Shown in pieces: positions 27,235 to 36,395 of a stretch of DNA of 64,000 nt. Each line of letters begins with the position of its first letter. Position 1 is the first letter of the stretch. The notes beneath the pieces are model-generated. The model saw only the letters and a program-made list of their open reading frames with translations. It ran no database searches and was not told the origin of the DNA. The stretch is from Pseudoclavibacter caeni (GTDB taxonomy: Bacteria > Actinomycetota > Actinomycetes > Actinomycetales > Microbacteriaceae), in NCBI RefSeq assembly GCF_008831125.1, contig NZ_WBKA01000004.1:62001-126000 (forward strand), read 5' to 3'. A program made the translations under genes and the position numbers.

Positions 27235-30032
27235 GATCGATCATCCCCGTCCAGCAGTGTCAGCGCGGCCGATGCGCCCTCCCCGTCGCGATCACGCGCG
27301 ATGGGCAGGGCGAGCAGACCGAAGAACAGCAGGGCGACCAGACCGAGCGCCGGCGCCCACCACACGCCGCCGGCGGCCTCGGCGGAGGCCGTCCGATCAG
27401 TGCGCCACAGCCGGCCGGCGTCGCTCGTGCCCGCCGGCTCCAGCGCGGCGTTCGCGTCGAGCACCGACACCGTGTCCTGCACGTCCACGGTGCTGTCCGC
27501 GCCGCGCAGCAGCACGAAGCGCACGCCCAGATCGGCCAGCGCCTCGTCCGGCTCGTAGCCGCTGAAGCTGACCAGATTGGCCACGACCGTCTCGGTCGCC
27601 TCCCGGCCCACGTCACGCGTGCGCGCCGCGTCGACCTGCCGGTGCCGGGCCTGCATCGTGCCGTAGAGCCGAGCCGGCACGACGGTCGCATCCAGCGACC
27701 CGTCGGCGTTCACCACGATGTCGAGCACGCGGGCTCCGGGCTCGGCACGCTCCTCGGCGGTGACGAGCGCGGGCGCGGCGGCGTCGACCGGGGCGACCGC
27801 CCCGTGGCCGAGCAGCGCGACCGCCCCGGGGACCGCGCCGACCGTGCCGACGGCGACGACGAGCACCGCGCTCAGCACCCGCCCGCCGTGCACCGCGCCG
27901 GACGTCGCGGACGCGGCGACGACCAGCCCGAGCGCGCCGAGATCGACGAGCCCGGTCACGTCAAGGGCGAGTCCTCCAGTGGCGCGCGAGGCCACCGGCA
28001 CCGCCAGGACGGCCAGGGCCGCGACGGTGGCCGCGGCGAAGACCCCGACCCCGACGAGGGCGCGACGCCAGCGGGCGGAGAGCAGCCCGAGCAGGGCGAG
28101 GACCACGAGCAGCGCACCGGATCCGAGGGCGAGCAGCGTCGTCAGCGTCGGGCGGTCGGCGAGCGCCGGGACGAGCGTGCGCCAGAGGTCTCCGGTGACC
28201 CCGGGGAGCACCGCCTGCAGCACGTCGTCCGCGCCGCGCTGGCGCAGGCCGTCACCGACCACGAGCAGCCCCGCCCAGTCTCCGGTGACCGCCGCGTCGC
28301 GCACCGGCGCCACCCACAGCGCGACGCTCGGCAGCAGCATCGCCCACAGCGTCCGTCGCACCGGCGCCCGCCACACGGCCATGACGAGCGCGACGACGAC
28401 CGCGAGCAGCCAGGCGACCGGCGAGCAGGCGGAGACGACCGCGAGCCACAGCCCGGTCGCCGCTGCCCGGCCGAGGCGGCGCTGCCGCCCCGCGTGCCGG
28501 TCGAGCACGCCGAGCAGTCCGCCGACCGCGAGCGGCAGGGTGAGGTGCAGGAGCACGGTGTCCACCGCGCCCTCGGCGAGCGCCTGGAGCAGCACCGGCT
28601 GCAGCGCCCACAGCAGGCCGCCGACGGTGCGCACCCGTGCGCTGCCGGTCAGCGTGCGCAGCGCGTGCCAGCCGGCCATGAAGGCCAGCGGCAGCGCGGT
28701 GAGCATGAGGATCACGACGATGCTCGAGGGATGCCAGAAGGTCAGGGTCGACAGGAGCGTCCAGACCATCGCCGTGGGATCGGTCGCGAGCGTCGCGTCC
28801 AGCGCGCCGATCCGGTGACCGGCGAACAGGTCGCCGATCGCCGCCCACCAGTCGTCGGGCAGCGGCCGGGCCTCGCCCCCGGAGACCGCGCCGACCGCGA
28901 TCAGTCGCCACCACAGCAGCGCGTCGAGGCCCCACAGTGCGAGAGCGACCAGCGGCGCCTTCGTGGTCCAGAACGGCGCCGGGTCCTCGACCTCCTGGTC
29001 AGGCTCGGAGAACAGCGCCTCCTCGCGCTGCCCCGCGCGCAGTCGGCTCACGCTGCCGGCGGAGACCAGCAGCGGCTCGAGCGTCGACCACGGGGCGATC
29101 GTCGTGTCGCGGATGGCCCGACGATGCGCCCGCACGAGGCCGGCGTCGCCGAGGATGGACAGCGTCGCCGCCCACTCGCCGCCGATGAGCCCGGGACGTT
29201 TCTCGAACAGATGCGCCACGCTGCGCCCGAGCGCGAGCAGGGGGAGGAGCAGCCACAGCAGCATCGCCTGCCCGCGGGTGGCATAGCCGAGCCTGCGGTA
29301 CAGCTGGGCCCAGCGCACATCCCGGTAACTCGGTCGACGGGTGCGCGCCTGCTGAGCGGTGCCCCGCTCGCTGAGTCGGCCATGCCGCACGCGCGCCCTC
29401 GGCACGGTGACCACACGGGCGCCGGCCAGCCGGGCGCGGACACCGAAGTCGAGGCCGTCGTCGCTGAACGCGAGCGACCGGTCGAGCCCGCCCAGCCGGC
29501 GCCACAGGCCGCCCTGCACGAGCATCCCCGCGGTGCCGACCGCGAGCACGTCGGACTGCGTGTCGAACTGCGCCTGGTCGAGCTCGCCCGCCGCGGGGCT
29601 GATCCGCTCGCCGCGCGGGGTCATGGTCAGGCCGAACTCATCGATCGTTTCGGGCTGGCCGGCCACCACGAGCTTCGGCCCCAGCACGAGCGCGCTGGGC
29701 GAGCGCTCCTGCTCGGCGACGAGCTCGGCGAGGGCGTCGGGCTCCGGCGAGCTGTCGTCGTGCAGCAGCCACAGCCAGTCGTCGGCGGCGAGGTCGGGCA
29801 GCACCGCGGTGACCGCGGCGTCCACGGCGGCGCCGAACGGGGTGTCCTCACCGGTGCGCACGAGATAGTCGACGCCGCCGGCGCGCGCGACCGCGACGGA
29901 GTCATCCGTGGAGGCCGTGTCGACGACGATGACCGGCACCGGCCGCGTCTGCCGACGCAGGCTGGCGAGGGTGTCGGCCAGCGCCCGGGCGCCGTTGTGG
30001 GCGACGACGACGGCGAAGACGCGAGCGCTCAT
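27231..30032 (-). CDS. Large membrane glycosyltransferase, family 2
   Basis: This 933-residue protein has an N-terminal GT2 catalytic domain (~1-260). VVVAHNGARALADTLASL starts the fold, VVDTASTDDS contacts the nucleotide, and WLWLLHDDSSPEPDAL carries the metal-binding Asp motif. The C-terminal two thirds hold about a dozen hydrophobic segments plus extracellular loops, and the chain ends with a membrane helix near residue 900. This bipartite design suggests transfer of a sugar to a lipid-linked or surface acceptor during envelope polysaccharide synthesis. It follows whiB2 by 15 bases and overlaps the DUF5719 gene, giving whiB2-GT-DUF5719 as one unit. Donor and acceptor cannot be read from sequence. 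Confidence 0.85.
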   Translation of the reverse strand: MSARVFAVVVAHNGARALADTLASLRRQTRPVPVIVVDTASTDDSVAVARAGGVDYLVRTGEDTPFGAAVDAAVTAVLPDLAADDWLWLLHDDSSPEPDALAELVAEQERSPSALVLGPKLVVAGQPETIDEFGLTMTPRGERISPAAGELDQAQFDTQSDVLAVGTAGMLVQGGLWRRLGGLDRSLAFSDDGLDFGVRARLAGARVVTVPRARVRHGRLSERGTAQQARTRRPSYRDVRWAQLYRRLGYATRGQAMLLWLLLPLLALGRSVAHLFEKRPGLIGGEWAATLSILGDAGLVRAHRRAIRDTTIAPWSTLEPLLVSAGSVSRLRAGQREEALFSEPDQEVEDPAPFWTTKAPLVALALWGLDALLWWRLIAVGAVSGGEARPLPDDWWAAIGDLFAGHRIGALDATLATDPTAMVWTLLSTLTFWHPSSIVVILMLTALPLAFMAGWHALRTLTGSARVRTVGGLLWALQPVLLQALAEGAVDTVLLHLTLPLAVGGLLGVLDRHAGRQRRLGRAAATGLWLAVVSACSPVAWLLAVVVALVMAVWRAPVRRTLWAMLLPSVALWVAPVRDAAVTGDWAGLLVVGDGLRQRGADDVLQAVLPGVTGDLWRTLVPALADRPTLTTLLALGSGALLVVLALLGLLSARWRRALVGVGVFAAATVAALAVLAVPVASRATGGLALDVTGLVDLGALGLVVAASATSGAVHGGRVLSAVLVVAVGTVGAVPGAVALLGHGAVAPVDAAAPALVTAEERAEPGARVLDIVVNADGSLDATVVPARLYGTMQARHRQVDAARTRDVGREATETVVANLVSFSGYEPDEALADLGVRFVLLRGADSTVDVQDTVSVLDANAALEPAGTSDAGRLWRTDRTASAEAAGGVWWAPALGLVALLFFGLLALPIARDRDGEGASAALTLLDGDDRS

Positions 30033-30047
30033 CGACGACTGCCGCCC

Positions 30048-30365
30048 TCAGACGGCGCGGCGGCGCAGCTTCCGCCGCTCCCGCTCGCTGAGACCACCCC
30101 ATATGCCGAATCGCTCATCATTCTCAAGAGCATACTCAAGGCACTGGGCGCGCACGGCGCAGGACTGGCAGATCCGCTTCGCGTCCCGGGTCGAGCCGCC
30201 CTTCTCCGGGAAGAAGGCCTCCGGATCGGTCTGGGCGCACAGGGCCTCGGCCTGCCAGTCGAACCCGTCCTCAGCAGCCTCCGGGGCCTCGAGGCCGGCC
30301 ACGCCGCGCAGCACGGGGTCGTCGAACCAGTCGTCCGGGACGGCGGTCAGCCGGTTGTCTCGCAT
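30048..30365 (-). CDS. whiB2: WhiB2/WhmD-type iron-sulfur transcriptional regulator
   Basis: This 105-residue Wbl protein corresponds to WhiB2 (WhmD in M. smegmatis, WhiB in Streptomyces), a partner of WhiA that controls septation and division genes. Cluster ligands are C43, C66, C69 and C75 (ALCAQ, RICQSCAVRAQC). The turn motif GIWGGLSERERRKLRRR follows. The ATG at 30365 has GAGAGG about 7 bases upstream; the much longer open frame is shadow. It heads a likely operon with the large glycosyltransferase and DUF5719 protein. A well-spaced promoter overlapped by a palindrome lies at 30443-30472. Confidence 0.95.
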   Translation of the reverse strand: MRDNRLTAVPDDWFDDPVLRGVAGLEAPEAAEDGFDWQAEALCAQTDPEAFFPEKGGSTRDAKRICQSCAVRAQCLEYALENDERFGIWGGLSERERRKLRRRAV

Positions 30366-30442
30366 GCGCTGCCTCTCGTGCTCGCGAACAGGTCTCCGTG
30401 GGATCTCGCCGAACCGCGATCCACAGGCGCGGCCGACTCCAT

Positions 30443-30460
30443 AATTACACTCGTGTGATT
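30443..30460. promoter_or_regulatory. Palindrome over the whiB2 -10 (operator candidate)
   Basis: AATTACAC-TC-GTGTGATT is an 18-base inverted repeat with 7 of 8 paired positions per arm. It covers the -10 of whiB2 and is unusually AT-rich for this region. It has the form of a dimeric repressor site. I cannot name the regulator. Confidence 0.5.
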
Positions 30461-30472
30461 CCCCGGCGTCAA
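30444..30472 (-). promoter_or_regulatory. Promoter of the whiB2 operon
   Basis: The minus strand reads TTGACG (-35, 30467-30472), a 17-base spacer, then TGTAAT (-10, 30444-30449). It is the best match to the housekeeping consensus in the window. Transcription should start near 30437, giving a leader of about 70 bases. Confidence 0.65.
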
Positions 30473-30519
30473 GTCGGCCCCGTCCCGACGCGTGGATGCC
30501 GCCGCGAGCGCCGCATCGG

Positions 30520-30525
30520 TATAGT
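30520..30525 (+). promoter_or_regulatory. -10 element of a likely leaderless galE transcript
   Basis: TATAGT ends 8 bases before the ATG at 30534 with no ribosome-binding site between. This fits a leaderless mRNA starting at the A of ATG. Confidence 0.55.
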
Positions 30526-30533
30526 TGTACTCC

Positions 30534-31520
30534 ATGAGCACACTGGTCACCGGCGGAGCCGGATACATCGGCGCGCACGTCGTGCGCCTGCTGCAGGAGC
30601 GCGACGAGCGCGTGATCGTGGTCGACGATCTCTCCACCGGCGACGCCGACCGCGTCGGCGACGCCCGGCTCGAGCAGTTCGACATCGCCGCGCCCGACGC
30701 GCGCGACCGGCTGGCCGCGCTCATGCGCGACGAGCACGTGGAGGCCGTGATCCACTTCGCCGCCAAGAAGCAGGTGGGCGAGTCGATGGAGCGCCCGCTG
30801 TGGTACTACCGGCAGAACCTCGACGGGCTGAACAACGTGCTCGGCGCGATGGTCGACGCTGGCGTGCCCTCGGTCGTCTTCTCCTCCTCCGCCGCGGTGT
30901 ACGGCGAGCCGGACGTGCCGGTCGTCACGGAGGACTATCACTGCCGCCCGATCAACCCGTACGGGCAGACGAAGTTCGCCGGCGAGTGGCTCATCGACGC
31001 GGCCGCCCGCGCCCACGGCCTCCGCGCGGCGAAGCTGCGCTACTTCAACGTCGCCGGCGCCGGGTGGGAAGACCTCGGCGACCCCGCGGTGCTGAACCTC
31101 GTGCCCATGGTGTTCGAGCGGATCACCCGCGGCGAGGCGCCGCTCATCTTCGGCGACGACTACCCGACCGCGGATGGCACCTGCGTGCGCGACTACATCC
31201 ACGTCTACGACCTGGCCGACGCGCATCTGGCCGCGCTCGACCGACTGCACGAGGGCCCGCTCGAGGAGTCGACCCTCAACATCGGCACAGGAACCGGCTA
31301 CAGCGTCCGGCAGGTCGTCAACGAGATCCTCCGAGTCACCGGCAGCGATCTCGTCCCCGAGGTGCGGGGACGTCGCGCGGGCGACCCGCCGCAGCTCATC
31401 GCCGACAGCTCGCGCGTCGGCCGCGTCCTCGGCTGGCACGCCTCGCACGACCTGGCCGACATCGTCACCAGCGCGTGGTCAGGCTGGTGCGTCCGGCATC
31501 CGGAGGCGCGCCGGGCCTGA
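30534..31520 (+). CDS. galE: UDP-glucose 4-epimerase
   Basis: GalE interconverts UDP-glucose and UDP-galactose, supplying galactose for surface glycans. The 328-residue extended short-chain dehydrogenase shows LVTGGAGYIGAHVV (NAD site, residues ~3-16), VIHFAAKKQVGES, the catalytic Ser in FSSSAAVYGE, and the YxxxK pair in NPYGQTKFAGE. The ATG at 30534 is preferred to the one at 30525 because TATAGT sits 8 bases upstream as a leaderless promoter. It is divergent from whiB2 and is followed by a glycosyltransferase on the same strand. Confidence 0.94.
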   Translation: MSTLVTGGAGYIGAHVVRLLQERDERVIVVDDLSTGDADRVGDARLEQFDIAAPDARDRLAALMRDEHVEAVIHFAAKKQVGESMERPLWYYRQNLDGLNNVLGAMVDAGVPSVVFSSSAAVYGEPDVPVVTEDYHCRPINPYGQTKFAGEWLIDAAARAHGLRAAKLRYFNVAGAGWEDLGDPAVLNLVPMVFERITRGEAPLIFGDDYPTADGTCVRDYIHVYDLADAHLAALDRLHEGPLEESTLNIGTGTGYSVRQVVNEILRVTGSDLVPEVRGRRAGDPPQLIADSSRVGRVLGWHASHDLADIVTSAWSGWCVRHPEARRA

Positions 31521-31572
31521 TCGCGGTCCTCCCCGCCCATCCGCCCGAGCCCACCTCTGAGGAGCAGTGCAC

Positions 31573-32709
31573 ATGACCCACCTGCGCGTGATCGTGGACA
31601 ACCTCTTCGACACGGCGCCGACCGGCGTCACCCGGTACACCGCGGAGCTCGCCCGCGCGCTCGTGCGCACGGCCGACGCGGACGACCGCGTCACCGGCGT
31701 GATCGCATCCCACCCCGCGGAAAGCGTCGACCGGCTGCGGACCCAGCTGCCCACGCTGACCGACCTCGCCGCGCTGCCGGCGACCTCCGGCCAGCTCGCC
31801 CTCGCCTGGAACCTCGGCATCCCGCCGCGGATGCTCTCCGACGGCGCCACGCACTCGCCGACGATGCTCGCCCCACTGTTCTCGCACAACCGCCTGCTCG
31901 AGCCCGGGGTGCACACGGTCGTCACCCTGCACTCCACCGCCTTCTGGACGGCCCCGGAGCGGCTCTCCCGCCGCGCCCGCGCCCGGTTCGGGCGGATGCT
32001 CACCCTGGCGGAGCGACATGCGGACGCGGTGGTCGTCAGCCACCACGGCGTCGCCGACCTCCTCGACGAGCGCACCGATCTCGGCAACCGGGTGCACATC
32101 GTCCCGGTCGCCCCCACCCGACGACTGATCGCCAGCGAGCCCTTCGAGCCCCGGCTGCGCGCGCTGGGCCTGCCGGAGCGGTTCCTGCTCGCGTTCGCCT
32201 CGGAGACCGAGGCCGCCCTGCGGCTGGTCCTCTCCGCCCTGGCCCGCAGCAAGGTGACCGTCCCGCTGCTTCTCGTGGGGCGCCAGCAGCCCGGGCAGGT
32301 CCCCGCGTCCCGCCTGATCGCCGAGGCCGGGCTCGGCCCCGACCGCGTGCAGCTCGTCGGCGAGGTCGAGGACGACGTGCTCGCGCTGCTGAACACGGCG
32401 GCGCTCGGGCTCGTCTACTTCGGCGACGACGACTCGCTGGGCCTGCCGCTGCTGGACGCGATGGCCGCGCGCACGCCGATCATCTACCCCAGCACCGATG
32501 GCCTGCTCGAGATCACCGGCAACGCCGGCCTGAGCGTGGACGTCGACGGCCGGTCCGCGGTCGACGAGCTCGTCGACGCGCTGCGCGCCGTCACCGGTGA
32601 CGAGGAGCGCGCCGCACGACTCGCCCAGGAGGGCGCGGACCGGGCCCGCTCGTTCGACTGGGACGACTCCGCCCGGACCGTCTGGGACATTCACCGGGCC
32701 CTGGCCTAG
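31573..32709 (+). CDS. Glycosyltransferase, GT4/GT-B type
   Basis: This encodes a 378-residue GT-B protein. The N-terminal half has DNLFDTAPTGVTRYTAELARAL, the acceptor-side pattern of GT4 enzymes; the C-terminal half has LLLVGRQQPGQ, the donor-site segment YFGDDDSLGLPLLDAMA with its acidic E/D position, and PIIYPSTDGLLEITG. GAGGAG lies 8 bases before the ATG at 31573. It follows galE by 52 bases and converges on the LCP gene, a context that points to cell-wall glycopolymer synthesis. Donor specificity is unknown. Confidence 0.85.
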   Translation: MTHLRVIVDNLFDTAPTGVTRYTAELARALVRTADADDRVTGVIASHPAESVDRLRTQLPTLTDLAALPATSGQLALAWNLGIPPRMLSDGATHSPTMLAPLFSHNRLLEPGVHTVVTLHSTAFWTAPERLSRRARARFGRMLTLAERHADAVVVSHHGVADLLDERTDLGNRVHIVPVAPTRRLIASEPFEPRLRALGLPERFLLAFASETEAALRLVLSALARSKVTVPLLLVGRQQPGQVPASRLIAEAGLGPDRVQLVGEVEDDVLALLNTAALGLVYFGDDDSLGLPLLDAMAARTPIIYPSTDGLLEITGNAGLSVDVDGRSAVDELVDALRAVTGDEERAARLAQEGADRARSFDWDDSARTVWDIHRALA

Positions 32710-32750
32710 CCGCGACGCCTCACTCCCGGCGCCCGCACCCCGTCCCCGAT

Positions 32751-32771
32751 GCCGTCGCACGCTCCGACGGC
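32751..32771. terminator. Hairpin between converging glycosyltransferase and LCP genes
   Basis: GCCGTCG (32751-32757) and CGACGGC (32765-32771) form a perfect 7-bp stem with a 7-base loop, between the two stop codons (32709 and 32773). It could serve both strands. There is no long T-run. Confidence 0.5.
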
Positions 32772-32772
32772 G

Positions 32773-34095
32773 CTACTCTTCCCCCTTCGAGCGGCTGATC
32801 ACGTCCTCGACCGCCGCGTCCACCTCGGTCCAGTCGAGGTTGCTCTCGGCGAACTCGGGCGGGGTGAGCTCCAGTGTGTTGATCGTCTGCGTGCGCGTGC
32901 GGTTCGCGAGGGCGACGAGCGTGCCGACCGAGTCGCGGGGGATGTCAGTGTTGACGAACTCGGGGCTCGCCTCGGCGATCGCCTGGAACTTCGTCAGCAG
33001 GGTCGCGGGCGTGAACTGCTGGATCAGCGCCTCCTGGACCTGCCGCTGCCGCTTCATGCGATCCCAGTCGCTCGTCGTCTTGCGACTACGCGCGTACCAC
33101 AGCGCGGTCTCGCCGTCCATGTGCTGCCAGCCGGCCTCGACCGACCCGTGGTAGACGTGGTGCTCGTCAGAGCCGTCGACGAAGTCCAGGTGCTCGGGCA
33201 CGTCGATGTCGATGCCGCCCAGCGCGTCGACCATCTGTGCGAAACCGCTCATGTCGATGAGCACGTAGTACGACACCGTGAGTCCGGTGACGCCCGAGGC
33301 GATGTCCTTCATCGCCTGGATGCCCTGGGTGAAGCCGGTGTCGTCGTCGATGCCGGAGTACACGCTCCGGTTCACCTGCGACGCGTAGGTGTAGCCGCCG
33401 TTGGCCTTCCAGCTCTTCGGGTACACCCCGTGCAGCGGCGAGCTCGTGGGCAGCCGCACCGGGTGCATGTCACGGGGGATCCCGATGATCGCGGCCTGGC
33501 CGGTCTTCGCGTCGACGCTCACCACCGAGATCGAGTCCGGCCGCATGCCCTCGCGCCCGGCGCCGGCGTCGGCACCGAGGAGGACGAAGTTGTAGCGTCC
33601 GTCGACCGCCTCGAGGCGCCCGCTGCCGCCGAAGACGCCGCCGAGCGCGCTGCGGGCCGCGTTGAGGTCCATCACGCCCACGGCCGCCCCGGCCACCCCG
33701 GCGACGAGGGCGACGACGGTGACCAGCGAGATGGCCACCCGGGAGCGCACCCGCACCCGGCCCAGCCGGGCGGTGCGGAACGTGTCGACGACGAGGACGA
33801 GCCACAGCGCCGTCCAGGCCACCAGGACCGCCTCGATGCCGAGGAGTGCCCACGGGTCGAGCAGGACGGTGGCCGCGGCCGCCGTGTCGGCGCGCGCCCA
33901 CAGCCACACGGCGACGACCGCGGCGATGCCGCCGAGCCACGCGATGAGCCCGATCCGGCCGAGCCGGCGGCGCCCGGTGAGCAGCTGCGGCAGCCCCGGC
34001 AGCACGAGGCCGAGCACGACGAGCCACCAGGCGCGCCGGCGCATGAGCGGCTCGTCGCGCTGGTCAGGGGTGCGCAGCGGGGTCTTGTAGCTCAT
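32773..34095 (-). CDS. LytR-CpsA-Psr (LCP) family glycopolymer ligase
   Basis: LCP proteins transfer lipid-linked glycopolymers onto peptidoglycan outside the membrane. The 440 residues have four hydrophobic helices in the first 150 residues, then an extracellular LCP domain with YNFVLLGADAGAGREGMRPDSISVVSV, the conserved Arg in GIPRDMHPV, and DALGGIDIDVPEHLDF. Relatives often have one anchor; the extra N-terminal helices make this the long multi-spanning form. It follows purE by 4 bases at the end of a birA-PH-purK-purE-LCP strand run. The opposite gene is a glycosyltransferase. Confidence 0.92.
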   Translation of the reverse strand: MSYKTPLRTPDQRDEPLMRRRAWWLVVLGLVLPGLPQLLTGRRRLGRIGLIAWLGGIAAVVAVWLWARADTAAAATVLLDPWALLGIEAVLVAWTALWLVLVVDTFRTARLGRVRVRSRVAISLVTVVALVAGVAGAAVGVMDLNAARSALGGVFGGSGRLEAVDGRYNFVLLGADAGAGREGMRPDSISVVSVDAKTGQAAIIGIPRDMHPVRLPTSSPLHGVYPKSWKANGGYTYASQVNRSVYSGIDDDTGFTQGIQAMKDIASGVTGLTVSYYVLIDMSGFAQMVDALGGIDIDVPEHLDFVDGSDEHHVYHGSVEAGWQHMDGETALWYARSRKTTSDWDRMKRQRQVQEALIQQFTPATLLTKFQAIAEASPEFVNTDIPRDSVGTLVALANRTRTQTINTLELTPPEFAESNLDWTEVDAAVEDVISRSKGEE

Positions 34096-34099
34096 GCGG

Positions 34100-34660
34100 T
34101 CAGGCGAGCCGGTCTCGCAGCCGCAGGTTCTTCTCGGCGACGAGCTCCTCCAGCTCCGCGGCGTACTCCCGCAGCGCCCGGCGCAGCACCGGGTCGCCGG
34201 CGCCGAGGATGCGCACGGCCAGCAGGCCCGCGTTGAACGCGTTGCCGATCGCGACAGTGGCGACCGGGATGCCCGCGGGCATCTGCACGATCGACAGCAG
34301 CGAGTCGAGCCCGTCGAGGCGCTTGAGCGGCACGGGGACGCCGATGACCGGCAGCTCGGTGACGGCGGCGAGCATGCCGGGCAGGTGGGCTGCGCCGCCG
34401 GCGCCGGCGATGATGGCCCGCAGCCCGCGCCCAGCGGCCTCGGAGCCGTACTCCATCAGCCGGCGGGGCGTGCGGTGCGCGGAGACGACCTCCACCTCGT
34501 GGGCGACGCCGAAGCGGTCGAGCGCCTCGACGGCCTTCGCCATCGTCGGCCAGTCGGAGTCCGATCCCATGACGACCCCCACCCGGGCGACGTCGCCGCC
34601 GGTGCCGGGCGTCGGGTCGGGGCGGGTGTCGGGATGCGATGCGGTGGTGAGGTCAGACAT
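34100..34660 (-). CDS. purE: N5-carboxyaminoimidazole ribonucleotide mutase
   Basis: PurE rearranges N5-CAIR to CAIR in purine synthesis, acting with PurK. The 186 residues show [13 protein letters not shown] (substrate phosphate and catalytic loop), [13 protein letters not shown] with the catalytic His, and [16 protein letters not shown]. The protein begins with about 24 extra residues, rich in Thr/Pro/Asp, before the conserved core. It is 11 bases from the purK stop on the same strand. A TAGGCT hexamer 8 bases before the ATG could also give a separate leaderless transcript. Confidence 0.95.
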   Translation of the reverse strand: MSDLTTASHPDTRPDPTPGTGGDVARVGVVMGSDSDWPTMAKAVEALDRFGVAHEVEVVSAHRTPRRLMEYGSEAAGRGLRAIIAGAGGAAHLPGMLAAVTELPVIGVPVPLKRLDGLDSLLSIVQMPAGIPVATVAIGNAFNAGLLAVRILGAGDPVLRRALREYAAELEELVAEKNLRLRDRLA

Positions 34661-34668
34661 GTCACCCG

Positions 34669-34674
34669 AGCCTA
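34669..34674 (-). promoter_or_regulatory. Possible internal leaderless -10 of purE
   Basis: The minus strand reads TAGGCT, ending 8 bases before the purE ATG and overlapping the purK stop codon. As this is within a tight operon, it may be only an internal promoter or chance. Confidence 0.3.
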
Positions 34675-35832
34675 CACGGAGAGTCTGTCGACGACCTCGG
34701 AGCCGAGCAGTCGCGCCGCCTGACGGGCGCGGGCCCGCACCTGCGCCGGATCGTCGCCGCTGACGTTCACATGCCCGACCTTGCGCCCGGGGCGGTACGT
34801 CTTGCCGTACCAGTGCACCTTCGCCTCTGGCACCGCGGCGAGCGCCGCGCGCAGGTCAGACTCGTGCTCGACCCCGTCGTGGCCGCCGAGCACGTTGACC
34901 ATGACGGTGCACGGGGCGATCGGGTCGGTCGCGCCGAGCGGCAGGTCGAGCACGGCGCGCAGGTGCTGCTCGAACTGGCCGGTGACCGTGCCGTCGACGT
35001 TCCAGTGCCCGGAGTTGTGCGGGCGCATCGCCAGCTCGTTGACGAGCACGCGGCCGTCCGGCGTCTCGAACAGCTCGACGGCGAGCACGCCGGTGACGTC
35101 GAGACGCTCGGCGAGCGTCATGGCGATGCGGGCGGCCTGCTCGGCGACCGCCGGCGTGGTGTCGGGCGCCGGGGCGATGACCTCCGCGCACACGCCGTCG
35201 ACCTGCTCGGAGGCGACCAGCGGCCACAGCGCCGTCTGCCCGGAGGGGCGGCGGGCGATCTGCTGCGACAGCTCGCGGCGGAAGTCGACGGCCTCCTCGA
35301 GCAGCAGCTCCCCGCCCACGGCGGCGAGCACGTCGTCGGCGAGCCAGTCGGCGACCTGGTCGGCGGCGGTGACCAAGCGCACCCCGTGACCGTCGTAGCC
35401 ACCCCGCGGCGTCTTCACGATCGCCCGGCCGCCGTGCGCGGCGAGGAACGCGGCCACGCCCGCGGCGTCGGACGCGGCGGCCCAGTCCGGCTGGCCGAGG
35501 CCGAGCTCGGCCACCCGCCGACGCATCACGAGCTTGTCCTGCGCGTGGCGGAGCGCCGCCGGGCCGGGTCGCACGGCCACGCCGTCGGCCTCGAGCCGGG
35601 CGAGCACCGTCTGGGGCACGTGCTCGTGATCGAAGGTGATCACGTCGACGTCCCGGGCGAACGCGAGCACCTGCTCGGCGTCGACGTGGTCGCCGACCAC
35701 CGTCGTCACGAGCGACGCGGAGGCGCCCGCCGCCTCCGCGAAGACCCTGAGGTCGATGTCCAGCTCCACCGCCGCCGGCGTCATCATCCGCGCCAGCTGT
35801 CCGGCCCCGATCACTCCCACGCGCAACGTCAT
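34672..35832 (-). CDS. purK: 5-(carboxyamino)imidazole ribonucleotide synthase
   Basis: PurK carboxylates AIR to N5-CAIR with ATP and bicarbonate, just before PurE. The 386-residue ATP-grasp protein starts with the pre-grasp motif [13 protein letters not shown] and shows VITFDHEHV, the ATP-binding [14 protein letters not shown] and the metal-binding [14 protein letters not shown]. The ATG at 35832 is preferred to the upstream 35889 start because the protein then begins [14 protein letters not shown], the family's usual position. It lies 25 bases after the PH-domain gene. Confidence 0.95.
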   Translation of the reverse strand: MTLRVGVIGAGQLARMMTPAAVELDIDLRVFAEAAGASASLVTTVVGDHVDAEQVLAFARDVDVITFDHEHVPQTVLARLEADGVAVRPGPAALRHAQDKLVMRRRVAELGLGQPDWAAASDAAGVAAFLAAHGGRAIVKTPRGGYDGHGVRLVTAADQVADWLADDVLAAVGGELLLEEAVDFRRELSQQIARRPSGQTALWPLVASEQVDGVCAEVIAPAPDTTPAVAEQAARIAMTLAERLDVTGVLAVELFETPDGRVLVNELAMRPHNSGHWNVDGTVTGQFEQHLRAVLDLPLGATDPIAPCTVMVNVLGGHDGVEHESDLRAALAAVPEAKVHWYGKTYRPGRKVGHVNVSGDDPAQVRARARQAARLLGSEVVDRLSV

Positions 35833-35857
35833 CGCTCGTGCACCCGCTCTCTTCTCG

Positions 35858-36385
35858 TCATCGTCCGTTCCTCTCCTCGGTCCGCTCACCGGACTCCGTC
35901 ACCACGGCCCCGGGGCCCGCGAGCAGCGGGCGGCCGGCAGCCCGGGCGGCGCCGGCCAGCAGCGCCGTCTGCAGCAGCGTGGGGGCCGGCATCCGCGGCA
36001 GCCGCAGCGTGGTCGCGCCGGCGCGCACGTCGACGTGTCCACTGCCCCAGAACCGCTGCAGCACGCCGCGATGCACCGTCACCCCGGTGATCGCGGCGAG
36101 CGGCACCGCCTGCTCGCTGCGGCGGAGCACCCCTCGCCGCAGCGTCACGGCCCAGGCGTCCACGGTGCACACCGTCGTCCACCAGCGCAGCCAGGACACC
36201 GCGAGCAGCAGCACGGCGAACCCCACGAGCGCGACCAGCGCCGACCGGCCGGCCCCGCCGTCCGCGTTCCAGTGCTGCGGCACCAGCCAGGCCGCGGCCC
36301 ACACGAGCGCCACCGGCCAGAACAGCCGCGCCGCGCGTGGCCGCAGCCGCACCGGCGCGCGCGGCGCGTCCTCCACGTCGTCCAT
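35858..36385 (-). CDS. PH-domain membrane protein (bacterial PH2-like)
   Basis: This encodes 175 residues: a charged N-terminus, two membrane helices (~25-45 and ~58-78), then a bacterial pleckstrin-homology-type domain (VCTVDAWAVTLRRGVLRR, VPLAAITGVTVHRGVLQRFWG, GHVDVRAGATTLRLPR). It matches the small PH proteins found between birA and purK in actinobacteria (Rv3278c neighbourhood). Function is unknown; related YdbS-like proteins are membrane associated. The ATG at 36385 is 10 bases downstream of birA's stop. GGAGG lies 1 base, and TAGGCT 7 bases, before the start. Confidence 0.8.
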   Translation of the reverse strand: MDDVEDAPRAPVRLRPRAARLFWPVALVWAAAWLVPQHWNADGGAGRSALVALVGFAVLLLAVSWLRWWTTVCTVDAWAVTLRRGVLRRSEQAVPLAAITGVTVHRGVLQRFWGSGHVDVRAGATTLRLPRMPAPTLLQTALLAGAARAAGRPLLAGPGAVVTESGERTEERNGR

Positions 36386-36395
36386 GCCTCCGAGC

